Shown here: piece after piece, positions 50,806 through 59,373 of the stretch
Layout: each line of letters begins with the position of its first letter
How positions within the stretch are numbered: position 1 is the first letter of the stretch
From: UBA8337 sp937907245
GTDB lineage: Bacteria > Pseudomonadota > Alphaproteobacteria > RS24
Reading direction: 5' to 3'
NCBI GenBank assembly: GCA_965219485.1
Contig: OZ244774.1
Coordinates: 372,001 to 436,000 of the forward strand
Length of the DNA stretch: 64,000 bases
The notes under the pieces: generated by a model
What the model saw: the letters and a program-made list of their open reading frames with translations, nothing else
Databases searched by the model: none
What the model was told of the DNA's origin: nothing
Program-made: the position numbers and the translations under genes

Positions 50806-50958
50806 ATGAGTGACGACACAAACGGCCAGGACTGGGGCGAAGAAATGAACCGCCCTGAGCACGAAACAACTTATGAAAGTTTTCTTGCTTACAGCAAATG
50901 GGGCTGCATTGTCGTAGCCCTGATTTTGGTATTCTTGCTCGTGTTTGTTTACAACTAG
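50806..50958 (+). CDS. aa3-type cytochrome c oxidase subunit IV
   Basis: A 50-residue protein with one membrane helix (residues about 30-48, WGCIVVALILVFLLVFVYN). The preceding HETTYESFLAYSKWG matches the short bacterial aa3 oxidase subunit IV family, a small structural subunit of the cytochrome c oxidase. ATG 50806 follows TTGGAGAAA. In many alphaproteobacteria this gene sits just before the transhydrogenase genes, exactly as here. The main oxidase subunits are not in the window. Confidence 0.85.
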   Translation: MSDDTNGQDWGEEMNRPEHETTYESFLAYSKWGCIVVALILVFLLVFVYN

Positions 50959-51030
50959 AGCTTAGACCCTAATTCCCGACGCCCTGTTTCCTTTTGGAGA
51001 GAGGGTTTTTGATATTTCGAGGAGATACAT

Positions 51031-52308
51031 ATGGCTGTCAGCCTAACTGTTTTAAAGGAAGCAACCAGCGAAACGCGGGTTGCCGCCACGCCGGAGACGG
51101 TAAAGAAAATGTCCGCTATGGGCATTTCAGTCACTGTGGAAGCGGGAGCCGGTGCGGCTTCTGGGTTTACCGATGCTGCCTATAAGGGCGCGGGGGCGAG
51201 CGTAACCAAAGGTATCTCCGCTGCGTTAAAAAAATCGGATGTGGTTTTGGGCGTGCGCGCACCAAGTGCTGCCAACGTGAAGGCTATGAAAGCCAATGCG
51301 GTTTTAATTGCGACGTTGAACCCATATCAAAGTGGCGCGCAGGTTAAAGCTTACGCGGCCGCTAAAATTCAAGCCATGTCCATGGAGTTGATGCCTCGTA
51401 TTACGCGGGCGCAGTCGATGGATGTTCTGTCTTCGCAGTCCAACCTATCTGGCTATAAAGCTGTGCTAGATGCGACCCATGAATATGGCCGGGCTTTGCC
51501 GATGATGATGACGGCAGCGGGGACTATCCCAGCCGCACGTATTTTTGTTATGGGTGCGGGTGTGGCTGGTTTGCAAGCCATTGCGACGGCCAAACGCCTC
51601 GGTGCCATTGTGTCGGCAACGGATGTTCGCCGTGCCGCAGCCGAGCAAGTAGAAAGTCTTGGCGGCACTTTTGTTATGGTGGAAGCCGACGAAGACGATA
51701 GCGGCGAAACCGCTGGCGGCTATGCCAAAGAGATGAGTGCTGACTATAAAAAGCGCCAAGCGGCTTTGGTAACCGAGCATATTGCCAAGCAAGACATTGT
51801 TATTTGCACCGCGCTGATCCCGGGTCGTCCGGCTCCGGAGCTGGTAACGAAAAAAATGCTCGAAGGCATGAAGCCAGGCTCTGTGCTGGTTGATTTGGCC
51901 GTGGAACAAGGCGGCAATTGCCGTTTGTCCAAAATGGGCACGATTACCGAGCATAAAGGCGTGAAGCTTGTGGCGCATGAAAATGTGCCGGGCCGCTTGG
52001 CGGGCAATGCGTCTGAGCTGTATTCGCGCAATTTGTTTAACTTTTTGGACGCATTTTATAACAAAGATAAAAAGTCACTGGCGCTCGATTGGGAAGATGA
52101 AATTATTGCCGGTATTGGCCTGACCAAAAACGGTAGTATTGTGCATCCTGCGCTGGTTTCCAAACCTGCGGCCGAAGCCGACCAACAGACACCAGTGGCA
52201 AAGAAAAAGCCGAGCGCAAAGAAAGCGCCTGCAAAAAAAGCAGCGGCTAAGAAACCTGCCGCGAAAAAACCTACCGCTAAAAAAGCGGCTGCTAAGGGAG
52301 CGAAATAA
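51031..52308 (+). CDS. pntAA: NAD(P) transhydrogenase subunit alpha part 1, with lysine/alanine-rich tail
   Basis: A 425-residue NAD(H)-binding subunit of proton-translocating transhydrogenase. Family blocks are ETRVAATPETVKKMSAMG, NPYQSGAQVKAYAAAKI, IFVMGAGVAGLQAIATAKRL (Rossmann motif), SATDVRRAAAEQVESLGG and ICTALIPGRPAPELVTKKM. The conserved part ends near residue 380 after GSIVHPALVSK. A tail of about 45 residues follows, rich in repeating AKKPAAKK-type units like histone H1/AlgP tails, and is not a normal part of PntAA. ATG 51031 follows CGAGGAG. It overlaps pntAB by one base, so the pnt genes are coupled. Confidence 0.92.
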   Translation: MAVSLTVLKEATSETRVAATPETVKKMSAMGISVTVEAGAGAASGFTDAAYKGAGASVTKGISAALKKSDVVLGVRAPSAANVKAMKANAVLIATLNPYQSGAQVKAYAAAKIQAMSMELMPRITRAQSMDVLSSQSNLSGYKAVLDATHEYGRALPMMMTAAGTIPAARIFVMGAGVAGLQAIATAKRLGAIVSATDVRRAAAEQVESLGGTFVMVEADEDDSGETAGGYAKEMSADYKKRQAALVTEHIAKQDIVICTALIPGRPAPELVTKKMLEGMKPGSVLVDLAVEQGGNCRLSKMGTITEHKGVKLVAHENVPGRLAGNASELYSRNLFNFLDAFYNKDKKSLALDWEDEIIAGIGLTKNGSIVHPALVSKPAAEADQQTPVAKKKPSAKKAPAKKAAAKKPAAKKPTAKKAAAKGAK

Positions 52309-52616
52309 TGAACGCTGATGTTTTTGTCTATCTATTGAGCATTTTCGTGATGGCCGTATTTGTCGGTTACTACGTGGTTTGGTCGGTTACGCCGGCTCTT
52401 CATACACCGCTGATGTCGGTTACGAATGCTATTTCCTCCGTTATTATTGTTGGCGCTTTGGTGGCCATTGGCGCTGAAGTCGGCACCAATGACATTTCGG
52501 GCCAAATGACGCGTTGGCTTGGCTTTGGCGCTGTAGTGCTGGCCTCGATCAATATTTTTGGTGGCTTCCTGGTAACCCAGCGCATGCTCGCCATGTACCG
52601 CAAAAAAGACAAGTAG
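52308..52616 (+). CDS. pntAB: NAD(P) transhydrogenase subunit alpha part 2
   Basis: A 102-residue membrane segment of the transhydrogenase with three helices. FVGYYVVWSVTPALHTPLMS and the following NAISSVIIVGAL form the conserved proton-channel region, and the later VLASINIFGGFLVTQRMLAM is typical. The alpha subunit is split into PntAA and PntAB, as in Rhodospirillum and many other alphaproteobacteria. It shares one base with pntAA (TAATG) and precedes pntB by 12 bp. Confidence 0.95.
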   Translation: MNADVFVYLLSIFVMAVFVGYYVVWSVTPALHTPLMSVTNAISSVIIVGALVAIGAEVGTNDISGQMTRWLGFGAVVLASINIFGGFLVTQRMLAMYRKKDK

Positions 52617-52628
52617 AGGCCTGACCCC

Positions 52629-54041
52629 ATGAGTGCAAATCTATCTTCGCTACTTTATCTCGCCTCTGGCGTGTTCTTTGTTCTGTCGCTGCGTGGCCTT
52701 TCGTCACCAGAGACATCACGCCAAGGTAACTATTTTGGCATGGTGGGTATGGCCATTGCCATCACCACCACATTGTTTTTGCTGCAAAGCAAAGACATGG
52801 AAAGCTTCGGCATTATTGCGGCTGGTATCGGCATTGGTGCCCTTATTGGCGCGGTGACGGCACGTCGCATCGCCATGACGGACATGCCACAACTCGTGGC
52901 AGCGTTTCACTCGCTGGTCGGCTTGGCCGCTGTGCTGGTGGCTTGGGCTGCTTTCCTATCGCCCGAAGCTTTCGGCATTGTAGATGCCAATGGCCATATT
53001 CATGCGGCAAGTCTCGTGGAGATGTCTTTGGGAGCCGCAATTGGCGCCATTACCTTCTCGGGCTCCATCATCGCCTTTGCCAAGCTGCAAGGCACGATGT
53101 CAGGCGCGCCGATTATGTTGCCACAGCGTCATGCCATTAACCTTATTCTGCTCCTCAGCATTCTTGGCGGTATCGCTTACCTATGCATGGATCCTGCCAA
53201 TCAGCTGCCAGAGGTATTCTTATTCATTACCGTGCTGTCATTTGTTATTGGCTTCTTGATTATCATTCCAATCGGTGGCGCGGATATGCCAGTGGTTGTG
53301 TCGATGCTAAACTCTTATTCGGGTTGGGCGGCTGCCGGTATTGGTTTTACTTTAGGAAACCTGGCGCTCATCATCACGGGTTCGTTGGTTGGGTCTTCAG
53401 GCGCTATTTTGTCTTACATTATGTGTAAGGCGATGAACCGGTCATTCTTCTCGGTTATCCTCGGCGGCTTTGGTGGCGACGATGTGGTAGCTGGCGGCGG
53501 CGGCGCTGTGGAAACACGCCCTGTGAAGCGTGGCTCTGCAGAAGATGCGGCGTTCATTATGAAAAATGCTTCTTCGGTTATCATTGTTCCAGGCTACGGC
53601 ATGGCGGTGGCGCAAGCCCAGCATGCTTTGCGCGAGATGGCGGATGAGCTGAAAAAGCAAGGCGTTAAGGTCAGCTATGCCATTCACCCTGTGGCAGGGC
53701 GTATGCCAGGCCATATGAATGTGCTGCTGGCGGAAGCCAACGTGCCATATGATGATGTGCATGAGCTGGAAGACATTAACTCTGAGTTCGCACAAGCCGA
53801 TGTGGCTTTTGTGATTGGCGCCAATGATGTGACCAATCCGGCCGCGAAAACAGACCCAACCAGTGCTATTTATGGCATGCCTATTCTTGATGTTGAACGT
53901 GCCAATACGGTGCTGTTCATCAAGCGCGGCATGGCGGCTGGTTATGCTGGCGTAGAGAACGAATTGTTCTTCCGTGACAACACGATGATGTTGTTCTCGG
54001 ATGCGAAGAAAATGGTCGAGAATATCGTCAAGGCCTTCTAG
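52629..54041 (+). CDS. pntB: NAD(P) transhydrogenase subunit beta
   Basis: A 470-residue subunit with about nine N-terminal membrane helices and a C-terminal NADP(H)-binding domain. Diagnostic stretches are VAAFHSLVGLAAVLVAWA, GGADMPVVVSMLNSYSGWAA, VIIVPGYGMAVAQAQHALRE, AIHPVAGRMPGHMNVLLAEA and IGANDVTNPAAKTDPTS. It couples hydride transfer from NADH to NADP+ with inward proton flow in the inner membrane. It ends before a strong bidirectional terminator at 54,106. Confidence 0.96.
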   Translation: MSANLSSLLYLASGVFFVLSLRGLSSPETSRQGNYFGMVGMAIAITTTLFLLQSKDMESFGIIAAGIGIGALIGAVTARRIAMTDMPQLVAAFHSLVGLAAVLVAWAAFLSPEAFGIVDANGHIHAASLVEMSLGAAIGAITFSGSIIAFAKLQGTMSGAPIMLPQRHAINLILLLSILGGIAYLCMDPANQLPEVFLFITVLSFVIGFLIIIPIGGADMPVVVSMLNSYSGWAAAGIGFTLGNLALIITGSLVGSSGAILSYIMCKAMNRSFFSVILGGFGGDDVVAGGGGAVETRPVKRGSAEDAAFIMKNASSVIIVPGYGMAVAQAQHALREMADELKKQGVKVSYAIHPVAGRMPGHMNVLLAEANVPYDDVHELEDINSEFAQADVAFVIGANDVTNPAAKTDPTSAIYGMPILDVERANTVLFIKRGMAAGYAGVENELFFRDNTMMLFSDAKKMVENIVKAF

Positions 54042-54105
54042 GTCTTGGCGTTATTCGCGCCTTCAAGAAACGGCTCTATGAGCTCAAAAGATATGAGCCC
54101 AAAAG

Positions 54106-54137
54106 AAAAGCCCCGATCTCTCGATCGGGGCTTTTTT
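54106..54137. terminator. bidirectional intrinsic terminator between pntB and rpsU
   Basis: A perfect 13-bp stem, AAAAGCCCCGATC against GATCGGGGCTTTT, with a TCTC loop, followed by TTTTTT on the plus strand and A-tracts on the left. It serves both the plus-strand pnt operon and the minus-strand rpsU gene. Confidence 0.95.
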
Positions 54138-54157
54138 ATTTGTTTAGAAAGCTGGGC

Positions 54158-54382
54158 TTAGTATTTGCGCTTGCCCAAAACAACGCCTTCGCGTTGTGCG
54201 GCTTTGCGAGCCAGCTTACGAACCCGGCGAACCGATTCGGCTTGCTCACGAGCCCGCTTTTCAGAAGGTTTTTCGTAGTGGCCACGAAGCTTCATTTCAC
54301 GGAAGACACCTTCTCGTTGAAGCTTTTTCTTCAGGACTTTATAAGCCTGATCGACGTTATTATCACGAACGGAAACTTGCAC
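54158..54382 (-). CDS. rpsU: 30S ribosomal protein S21
   Basis: A 74-residue basic protein, with MQVSVRDNNVDQAYKVLKK at the N terminus and REMKLRGHYEKPSEKRARE in the middle, both typical of alphaproteobacterial S21. The start is GTG 54382 with AAGGG about 13 nt upstream. It is convergent with pntB and shares its terminator. The gene is monocistronic as far as can be seen. Confidence 0.95.
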   Translation of the reverse strand: MQVSVRDNNVDQAYKVLKKKLQREGVFREMKLRGHYEKPSEKRAREQAESVRRVRKLARKAAQREGVVLGKRKY

Positions 54383-54547
54383 GTTTCATCACCCTTTCAA
54401 AATAGATTAGAGATGGCACAACCAAAGCCGTGCCTTCACTTGACGCATTGTGTAGCAAGTTGCGTGGGCTTTGTCTAGTAGGGGCAGGGCTTCTTCTGGG
54501 TCTAATTGTGACTTGTATTTCAGGTCTTGAAACTCCATATTCTGCCT

Positions 54548-55213
54548 ATGAGCCATGAAACCCCCTATTTAGAAACCCAGCAGCAGGTTTTGGCCGCTGC
54601 CTTGCCCAATGTGGCTTTTGATGGCTGGTCAGATAAATTGCTGCAAGGCGCGATTGCCAGCTCAGGTGTTGACGAAAACATGGCGGTTTTGGCTTTTCCC
54701 AAAGGGGTTGGCGGCCTAATTCGGCTGTTCTCTGCCGATGGTGATGCTCGCATGATGGCGGCTTTGCCAGAGGGCGACAGTCTGAAAATTCGTGAACGCA
54801 TTACCGAAGCCGTGTGGACGCGTTTAAGCGTGGATGCGGAGCATAAAGAGGCTTCGCGCCGGGCTGCGGGTTGGTTGGCCTTGCCGTCGCGCCAAAAGCT
54901 GGGGGCTAAATTACTTTTTGAAAGCGCCAATCAAATGTGGCGCTGGGCTGGCGATACGGCCACGGATTATAATTATTATTCTAAACGGGTGATTCTAAGT
55001 GGCGTGATTGCGACCACCCGCCTGACTTGGTTTGACGATGATAGCGAAGGCGACGCCAAAACCCGCGCGTTTTTGGAACGTCGCATTGAAAATGTCATGC
55101 AATTTGAAAAACTCAAAGCCAAAGCCACCGCTTGGTCAGACAAGCTGCACGGTGACAAAGCGCCTTTTGAAGGCATTATGTCGAGCCTCGCAAAAATGCG
55201 CTATCGCTCGTGA
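54548..55213 (+). CDS. COQ9-family ubiquinone biosynthesis protein
   Basis: A 221-residue protein of the COQ9 family (TetR-like fold, lipid-binding). It is supported by the C-terminal block SANQMWRWAGDTATDYNYYSKR, cut here as AGDTATDYNYYSKR, which is the family signature, followed by VILSGVIATTRLTWF. In eukaryotes COQ9 presents ubiquinone intermediates to COQ7, and alphaproteobacterial homologues are assumed to do the same. I prefer ATG 54548 (MSHETPYLETQQ) over an in-frame TTG seven codons upstream, but the ribosome binding site is weak at either. It is divergent from rpsU and convergent with purK. Confidence 0.85.
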   Translation: MSHETPYLETQQQVLAAALPNVAFDGWSDKLLQGAIASSGVDENMAVLAFPKGVGGLIRLFSADGDARMMAALPEGDSLKIRERITEAVWTRLSVDAEHKEASRRAAGWLALPSRQKLGAKLLFESANQMWRWAGDTATDYNYYSKRVILSGVIATTRLTWFDDDSEGDAKTRAFLERRIENVMQFEKLKAKATAWSDKLHGDKAPFEGIMSSLAKMRYRS

Positions 55214-55225
55214 AATAATCCTGAT

Positions 55226-56317
55226 TTACCCGCGCGGCGTTAAGCGTGTGACATGCGCCATTTTGCGGCCGGGCTTGGCTTCGGTCTTGCCGTAAAAATG
55301 CAAGTAGGTGGCCTCCTGTGCAGCCCAGTTTTGCCAGTCATTAATTTCATCGCCCAAGAGGTTGGTCATCACCGCTTGCGAGTGCGCGCTGGCATCGCCT
55401 AACGGCCAGCCCGCGATGGCGCGAATGTGTTGCTCGAATTGTCCGCAATGGCAGGCGTCTTGCGTGAGATGGCCCGAATTATGCACCCGTGGCGCGATTT
55501 CATTGACCAGCAGACCTTGCGGTGTGACGAAACATTCGATGGCCAGAACGCCGACGTAATCGAGCGCATTGGCAATCTTTGCCGCCATCGCCTGCGCGGC
55601 CTTTGCTTGGGGTTGGGTCAAAGTCGCGGGCAGGGTGGAAGTGTGCAGGATGTGATTTTTATGCACGTTCTCCAAGGCGTCATAGGTGGCTGTGTCGCCC
55701 ACTGGATTGCGCGCCACAAGCAGGGATATCTCGCGCTCGAAAGGCACGAGGGCTTCTAAAATGGCTGGCTGGCCGTCTAGTTCGGCCATAATGGCGTCTA
55801 GGTCGGTGTCGGCCCGCAAGCGCCATTGGCCTTTGCCATCGTAGCCAAATCGGCGGGTTTTCAAAATGCCTTCGCCTTGGGTGGCATCTAGCGCGGCGCG
55901 CAAATCTTGTACCGAGGTAATGTCATGGAAGTCTGCGACGCCCAGACCCAGATCGCGCATGAAGGTTTTTTCTACCCAGCGATCTTGCGCGACTTCCAAA
56001 GCTTTGGCAGACGGCAAGACGGGTTTTGTGGTTTCAATATGGGCAACGGTGGGAACGGGAATGTTTTCAAACTCATAGGTCACCACATCGACGCTATTGG
56101 CGAATCTATCGAGCGCAGATTTATCGTCATAATTGGCTTGCGTCGAGAAAGTTGCGACTTGGCTGGCGGGCGAATTTTCTTCAGGACAAAAAATATGCGT
56201 CTGGAAACCAAGCTCGGCTGCGGCCAAAGCCAGCATGCGGCCCAATTGGCCACCCCCGACAATGCCGATGCAGGCACCGGGCGATAAAACGAGCGGAAGG
56301 GTCGGCTTAGGCGTCAC
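55226..56317 (-). CDS. purK: 5-(carboxyamino)imidazole ribonucleotide synthase
   Basis: A 363-residue ATP-grasp enzyme carboxylating AIR to N5-CAIR in purine biosynthesis. GIVGGGQLGRMLALAAAELG, TYEFENIPV, ILKTRRFGYDGKGQW, VPFEREISLLVAR, and the C-terminal NEIAPRVHNSGHLTQDAC are diagnostic. It starts at GTG 56317 and overlaps the end of purE by 11 bp, giving a coupled purE-purK pair. No other purine genes are nearby. Confidence 0.96.
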   Translation of the reverse strand: MTPKPTLPLVLSPGACIGIVGGGQLGRMLALAAAELGFQTHIFCPEENSPASQVATFSTQANYDDKSALDRFANSVDVVTYEFENIPVPTVAHIETTKPVLPSAKALEVAQDRWVEKTFMRDLGLGVADFHDITSVQDLRAALDATQGEGILKTRRFGYDGKGQWRLRADTDLDAIMAELDGQPAILEALVPFEREISLLVARNPVGDTATYDALENVHKNHILHTSTLPATLTQPQAKAAQAMAAKIANALDYVGVLAIECFVTPQGLLVNEIAPRVHNSGHLTQDACHCGQFEQHIRAIAGWPLGDASAHSQAVMTNLLGDEINDWQNWAAQEATYLHFYGKTEAKPGRKMAHVTRLTPRG

Positions 56318-56798
56318 GTGGGCTCTCTTCTACATCGGCAGTGCGCGCGGCGCGCCAGGCCTCTAGGCGGGTGCTCAAGGCATCATCTTCATTGGCAACA
56401 ATGGCAGCGGCCAAGAGGGCAGCATTTTTTGCGCCCGCATCGCCAATAGCCAAAGTGCCGACGGGAATGCCGGCTGGCATTTGAACAATGGAAAGCAACG
56501 AGTCTTGGCCCGATAAAGCACGAGATTGCACCGGAACGCCCAACACAGGCACGCTGGTGAGGGCGGCCGTCATGCCAGGTAGATGCGCCGCGCCGCCTGC
56601 GCCTGCAATAATCACTTTCAGGCCGCGGCCTTTGGCGGCTTTGGCATAGTCATACATTCTGTCGGGAGTGCGATGCGCGGAAACGATTTTGACCTCATGG
56701 GCAATGCCCAGTTCGTCCAAAATGTCGCTTGCATGTTTCATGGTTGGCCAATCGGACTGGCTGCCCATGATGATTCCAATTTTTGCCGTGTCACTCAT
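56307..56798 (-). CDS. purE: N5-carboxyaminoimidazole ribonucleotide mutase
   Basis: A 163-residue class I PurE converting N5-CAIR to CAIR. Characteristic pieces are GIIMGSQSDWPTMKHASDIL, VKIVSAHRTPDRMYDYAK, VIIAGAGGAAHLPGMTAAL and the late MPAGIPVGTLAIG. ATG 56798 (MSDTAKIG) is chosen. An upstream in-frame start adds 19 non-conserved residues. It is followed by purK with an 11-bp overlap. The 188-bp gap to divergent ydcH holds no gene that I can see. Confidence 0.96.
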   Translation of the reverse strand: MSDTAKIGIIMGSQSDWPTMKHASDILDELGIAHEVKIVSAHRTPDRMYDYAKAAKGRGLKVIIAGAGGAAHLPGMTAALTSVPVLGVPVQSRALSGQDSLLSIVQMPAGIPVGTLAIGDAGAKNAALLAAAIVANEDDALSTRLEAWRAARTADVEESPRDA

Positions 56799-56986
56799 GT
56801 TTTCTTCCGCCTTTGGATAGCTCTTAGAAAGCGCGGATGTAACCGCATTTACCACTTCATATCAAGCCAAATTGCAACAAATGACAATGGTTATCCATTT
56901 GAGGGCGGCTCAAGGTGATTTTTAATTAGACACGTGGCCCGTAAAACGGCCATGCTTATCAAGTAGTATAAGGGAGTGAGTGTTTT

Positions 56987-57163
56987 ATGAGCAAAGATGC
57001 CCGACTGAATAGTCTTCTGCGCCAGCATAAACAGCTGGAAGAGGACATCGAACGCAGCCGTACCGACCTATCGACCGATAGCCTCGACACGTGGACGCTA
57101 AAGCGCAAAAAACTGGCGGTTAAAGAACAAATTTCTGCTTTGCAGCATCAAGTTATTCTTTAA
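56987..57163 (+). CDS. YdcH / DUF465 family small protein
   Basis: A 58-residue helical protein beginning MSKDARLNSLLRQHKQLEED and containing LKRKKLAVKEQISALQ near the end. This matches the YdcH/DUF465 family of short coiled-coil proteins of unknown function. ATG 56987 follows AAGGGAG (56,970-56,976) at a slightly long spacing. Its last codons overlap the 3' end of the convergent trcR gene by 11 bp. Confidence 0.82.
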   Translation: MSKDARLNSLLRQHKQLEEDIERSRTDLSTDSLDTWTLKRKKLAVKEQISALQHQVIL

Positions 57164-57905
57164 AGACGTCTTCTGGACGCAAGGCTTCTTCGGTTTCCTC
57201 TGCCGCGGCTGGCGTGGTTGGGATATCCGAGAACACATTACTATCGTCTACCCGTTTGCCAGGAGCGGAAGATACAAACTCTGGCGCTGGCTCGCTTTGC
57301 AAGGCCGTGGTTTCGGTAGCATCTTTCAACACTTCGCCATTTTTCTCGGCTTCGCGCGCGAGGCGCTTGAGGCGACGTTCTTCGCGCACAGCCGCTTTGG
57401 CTACATTTTCATCCAACTCAATTTGCGAGCAAAGACCCAAAGTTACTGGATCGACTGGCGTGATATTGGCCATGTTCCAGTGATTGCGCTCGCGCACACT
57501 TTGAATGGTTGGCTTGGTAGTGCCGACGAGGCGGCCCACTTCGGCGTCGTTGAGTTCTGGATGATTGCGAACCAACCAAGCGATGGCGTCTGGGCGCTCT
57601 TGGCGTTTGGATAGCGGTGTGTAGCGCGAGCCTTTGCGGGGCTTGGGCGGCGGAATATCGCGCTTGGCTTCGGCCAATTGCATTTGTGCGGTTGGGTCTT
57701 CTTGACAGCGTTCAATTTCGGCGCGGGTCAATTGACCATTGGAGATTGGGTCTGTGCCTTTAATGCCAGCCGCAACATCGCCATTGGCAATGCCTTTAAC
57801 TTCAAGCGGATGCAGACCGCAAAACAGGGCAATTTGATCAAAAGTCAGGGCTGTATTGTCAACCAACCACACGGCGGTGGCTTTCGGCATCAAGGGTGCA
57901 GTCAT
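57153..57905 (-). CDS. trcR: TrcR (DUF1013) cell-cycle transcriptional regulator
   Basis: A 250-residue DUF1013 protein, named TrcR for its cell-cycle role in Caulobacter-type alphaproteobacteria. The N-terminal LMPKATAVWLVDNTALTFDQ and IALFCGLHPLEVKGIANGD form one HTH-like unit. DAIAWLVRNHPELNDAEVGR and LVGTTKPTIQSVRERNHWN form a second DNA-binding-type motif. The C-terminal third is low-complexity and acidic. I chose ATG 57905, with GGAGAG just upstream. It is convergent with ydcH (11-bp overlap). A 198-bp gene-free gap lies behind it before the quinone reductase gene. Confidence 0.88.
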   Translation of the reverse strand: MTAPLMPKATAVWLVDNTALTFDQIALFCGLHPLEVKGIANGDVAAGIKGTDPISNGQLTRAEIERCQEDPTAQMQLAEAKRDIPPPKPRKGSRYTPLSKRQERPDAIAWLVRNHPELNDAEVGRLVGTTKPTIQSVRERNHWNMANITPVDPVTLGLCSQIELDENVAKAAVREERRLKRLAREAEKNGEVLKDATETTALQSEPAPEFVSSAPGKRVDDSNVFSDIPTTPAAAEETEEALRPEDVFKE

Positions 57906-58103
57906 TTTGCTCTCCATAATTTATTGGGCGGTTTGCCTAATTGGATAGGCTACCCAGCTGAAACTTTGTCCTATGTGCGAGCTTTCGGGATGCATGGTCT
58001 TATGCATCCTTTGGGCACTTAATTTATAGGATATGCTTTTCTATAGACGAGAAAGCGCATGGCTGCAAAGTTTTTGTGCTTCGTTTTAGGGCTTCGTTTT
58101 GAT

Positions 58104-59105
58104 TTACTGGCAATCAAGAATGATTTTACCAATATGTTGACTGGTTTCCATTCGGGCATGGGCTTTTCCAGCTTCTGCCAAAGGCACGACGCTATCGACC
58201 ACAGGCTTTACGCTTACCCCTAGCGAAGGCCATATTTTTTTGGCGACGGCTTTCGTTAGGCGAGTTTTTTCTTCCGTCGGGCGGGCGCGCAAAGTAGAGG
58301 CCGTTAAGGTGAGGCGTTTCAGCATTACCGGCAGAAAGTTCACTTGCGTTTCAAAGCCAGCCATATGCGCGATATTAACAATGCGTCCGCCAATGGCTGT
58401 CGCTTGAATATTGCGATTCACATACTCGCCGCCTACCATATCGAGGATGACGTTGACGCCTTGCCCTTGGGTGAAACTGTCACAAGCCTCAACAAAGTCT
58501 TGGGATTTATAATCAATCGCCAAGTCCGCTCCCAAATCGAGGCAAGCCGCGCATTTCTCTGGCGAGCCTGCGGTCACGATAACTTTGGCGCCAAAATGTT
58601 TAGCCATTTGAATGGCGGTCGTGCCAATGCCGCTGGAGCCGCCATGGATGAGCAGGGTCTCGCCAGATTGCAGAGCGCCGCCTTCAAACACATTGGCCCA
58701 GACGGTGAAAATTGTCTCGGGCAAGGCGGCGGCATCGGTAAGGCTCATGTCCTCGGGCACAGGCAGGGCGTGGTGTTGGTGTACTGTGGCGTAATCGGCA
58801 TAGCCGCCGCCAGCCACGAGTGCCGCCACGCGGTCGCCGATTTGCCAAGTGTCTACGTTTTTGCCCATAGCTACCACGGTGCCCGAAAATTCTAATCCCA
58901 TAATGTGAGAGGCCCCGGGAGGCGGGGGGTAGAAACCGATGCGCTGCATGCAATCGCCCCGGTTAACGCCAGCCGCGCCGATGCGGACGAGTATTTCATC
59001 GTCGCCATAGCTCGGCAAAGCGGTCTCTTCAATAAACAGACTGTCGGGGGTTTTATCCTCGCCGATGGCAATGGCGCGCATGGTTTTGGGCAGATTTTCA
59101 GACAT
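58104..59105 (-). CDS. NAD(P)H quinone oxidoreductase, PIG3-type MDR
   Basis: A 333-residue zinc-free MDR enzyme reducing quinones or enones with NADPH. VRIGAAGVNRGDCMQRIGFY, PPPGASHIMGLEFSGTVVAM, PETIFTVWANVF and the nucleotide site LLIHGGSSGIGTTAIQMAK are typical of the PIG3/TP53I3 group, as is GRIVNIAHMAGFETQVNF near the end. ATG 59105 is followed on the other strand by a DUF1192 gene 61 bp away, a layout common in alphaproteobacteria. Confidence 0.9.
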   Translation of the reverse strand: MSENLPKTMRAIAIGEDKTPDSLFIEETALPSYGDDEILVRIGAAGVNRGDCMQRIGFYPPPPGASHIMGLEFSGTVVAMGKNVDTWQIGDRVAALVAGGGYADYATVHQHHALPVPEDMSLTDAAALPETIFTVWANVFEGGALQSGETLLIHGGSSGIGTTAIQMAKHFGAKVIVTAGSPEKCAACLDLGADLAIDYKSQDFVEACDSFTQGQGVNVILDMVGGEYVNRNIQATAIGGRIVNIAHMAGFETQVNFLPVMLKRLTLTASTLRARPTEEKTRLTKAVAKKIWPSLGVSVKPVVDSVVPLAEAGKAHARMETSQHIGKIILDCQ

Positions 59106-59166
59106 CTTTTAAACTTTCAGATAAACTAAACAAGTGAAGGCAGACTATAGGAAGGGCCGAGAGACG

Positions 59167-59358
59167 ATGGAAGAAGAAATTGAAGCCCCGAAGGGCAGCC
59201 TGCTAGCCCAGCTTGCGATGCAGGATTTAACGCTGCAAGGCTTGGAAGAGCTGGAAGAGCGCGTGGTTTTGCTGGAGCGCGAAATTGCCCGCGCCAAAGC
59301 GATGCACGAAAGCAAAAAGGGCTCCCGCAGCGATGCAGAAGCCCTTTTCAATACATAA
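59167..59358 (+). CDS. DUF1192 family small coiled-coil protein
   Basis: A 63-residue acidic protein starting at ATG 59167 (MEEEIEAPKGSLLAQLAM), with a helical leucine-rich middle (LEELEERVVLLEREIARAKA) that fits the DUF1192 family. Its function is unknown. A hairpin with flanking T/A runs lies inside its 3' end (59,315-59,348), so transcription may stop within or just after the coding sequence. It is convergent with rpmE. Confidence 0.85.
   Translation: MEEEIEAPKGSLLAQLAMQDLTLQGLEELEERVVLLEREIARAKAMHESKKGSRSDAEALFNT
59315..59348. terminator. probable bidirectional terminator embedded in the DUF1192 3' end
   Basis: AAAAGGGC (59,315-59,322) pairs with GCCCTTTT (59,341-59,348) around an 18-nt loop. 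On the minus strand it follows rpmE by 25 bp and ends in a T-run (59,318-59,314), as expected for rpmE termination. On the plus strand it falls within the last 15 codons of the DUF1192 gene. Confidence 0.55.
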
Positions 59359-59373
59359 CAGGTTTGAGGCGGA

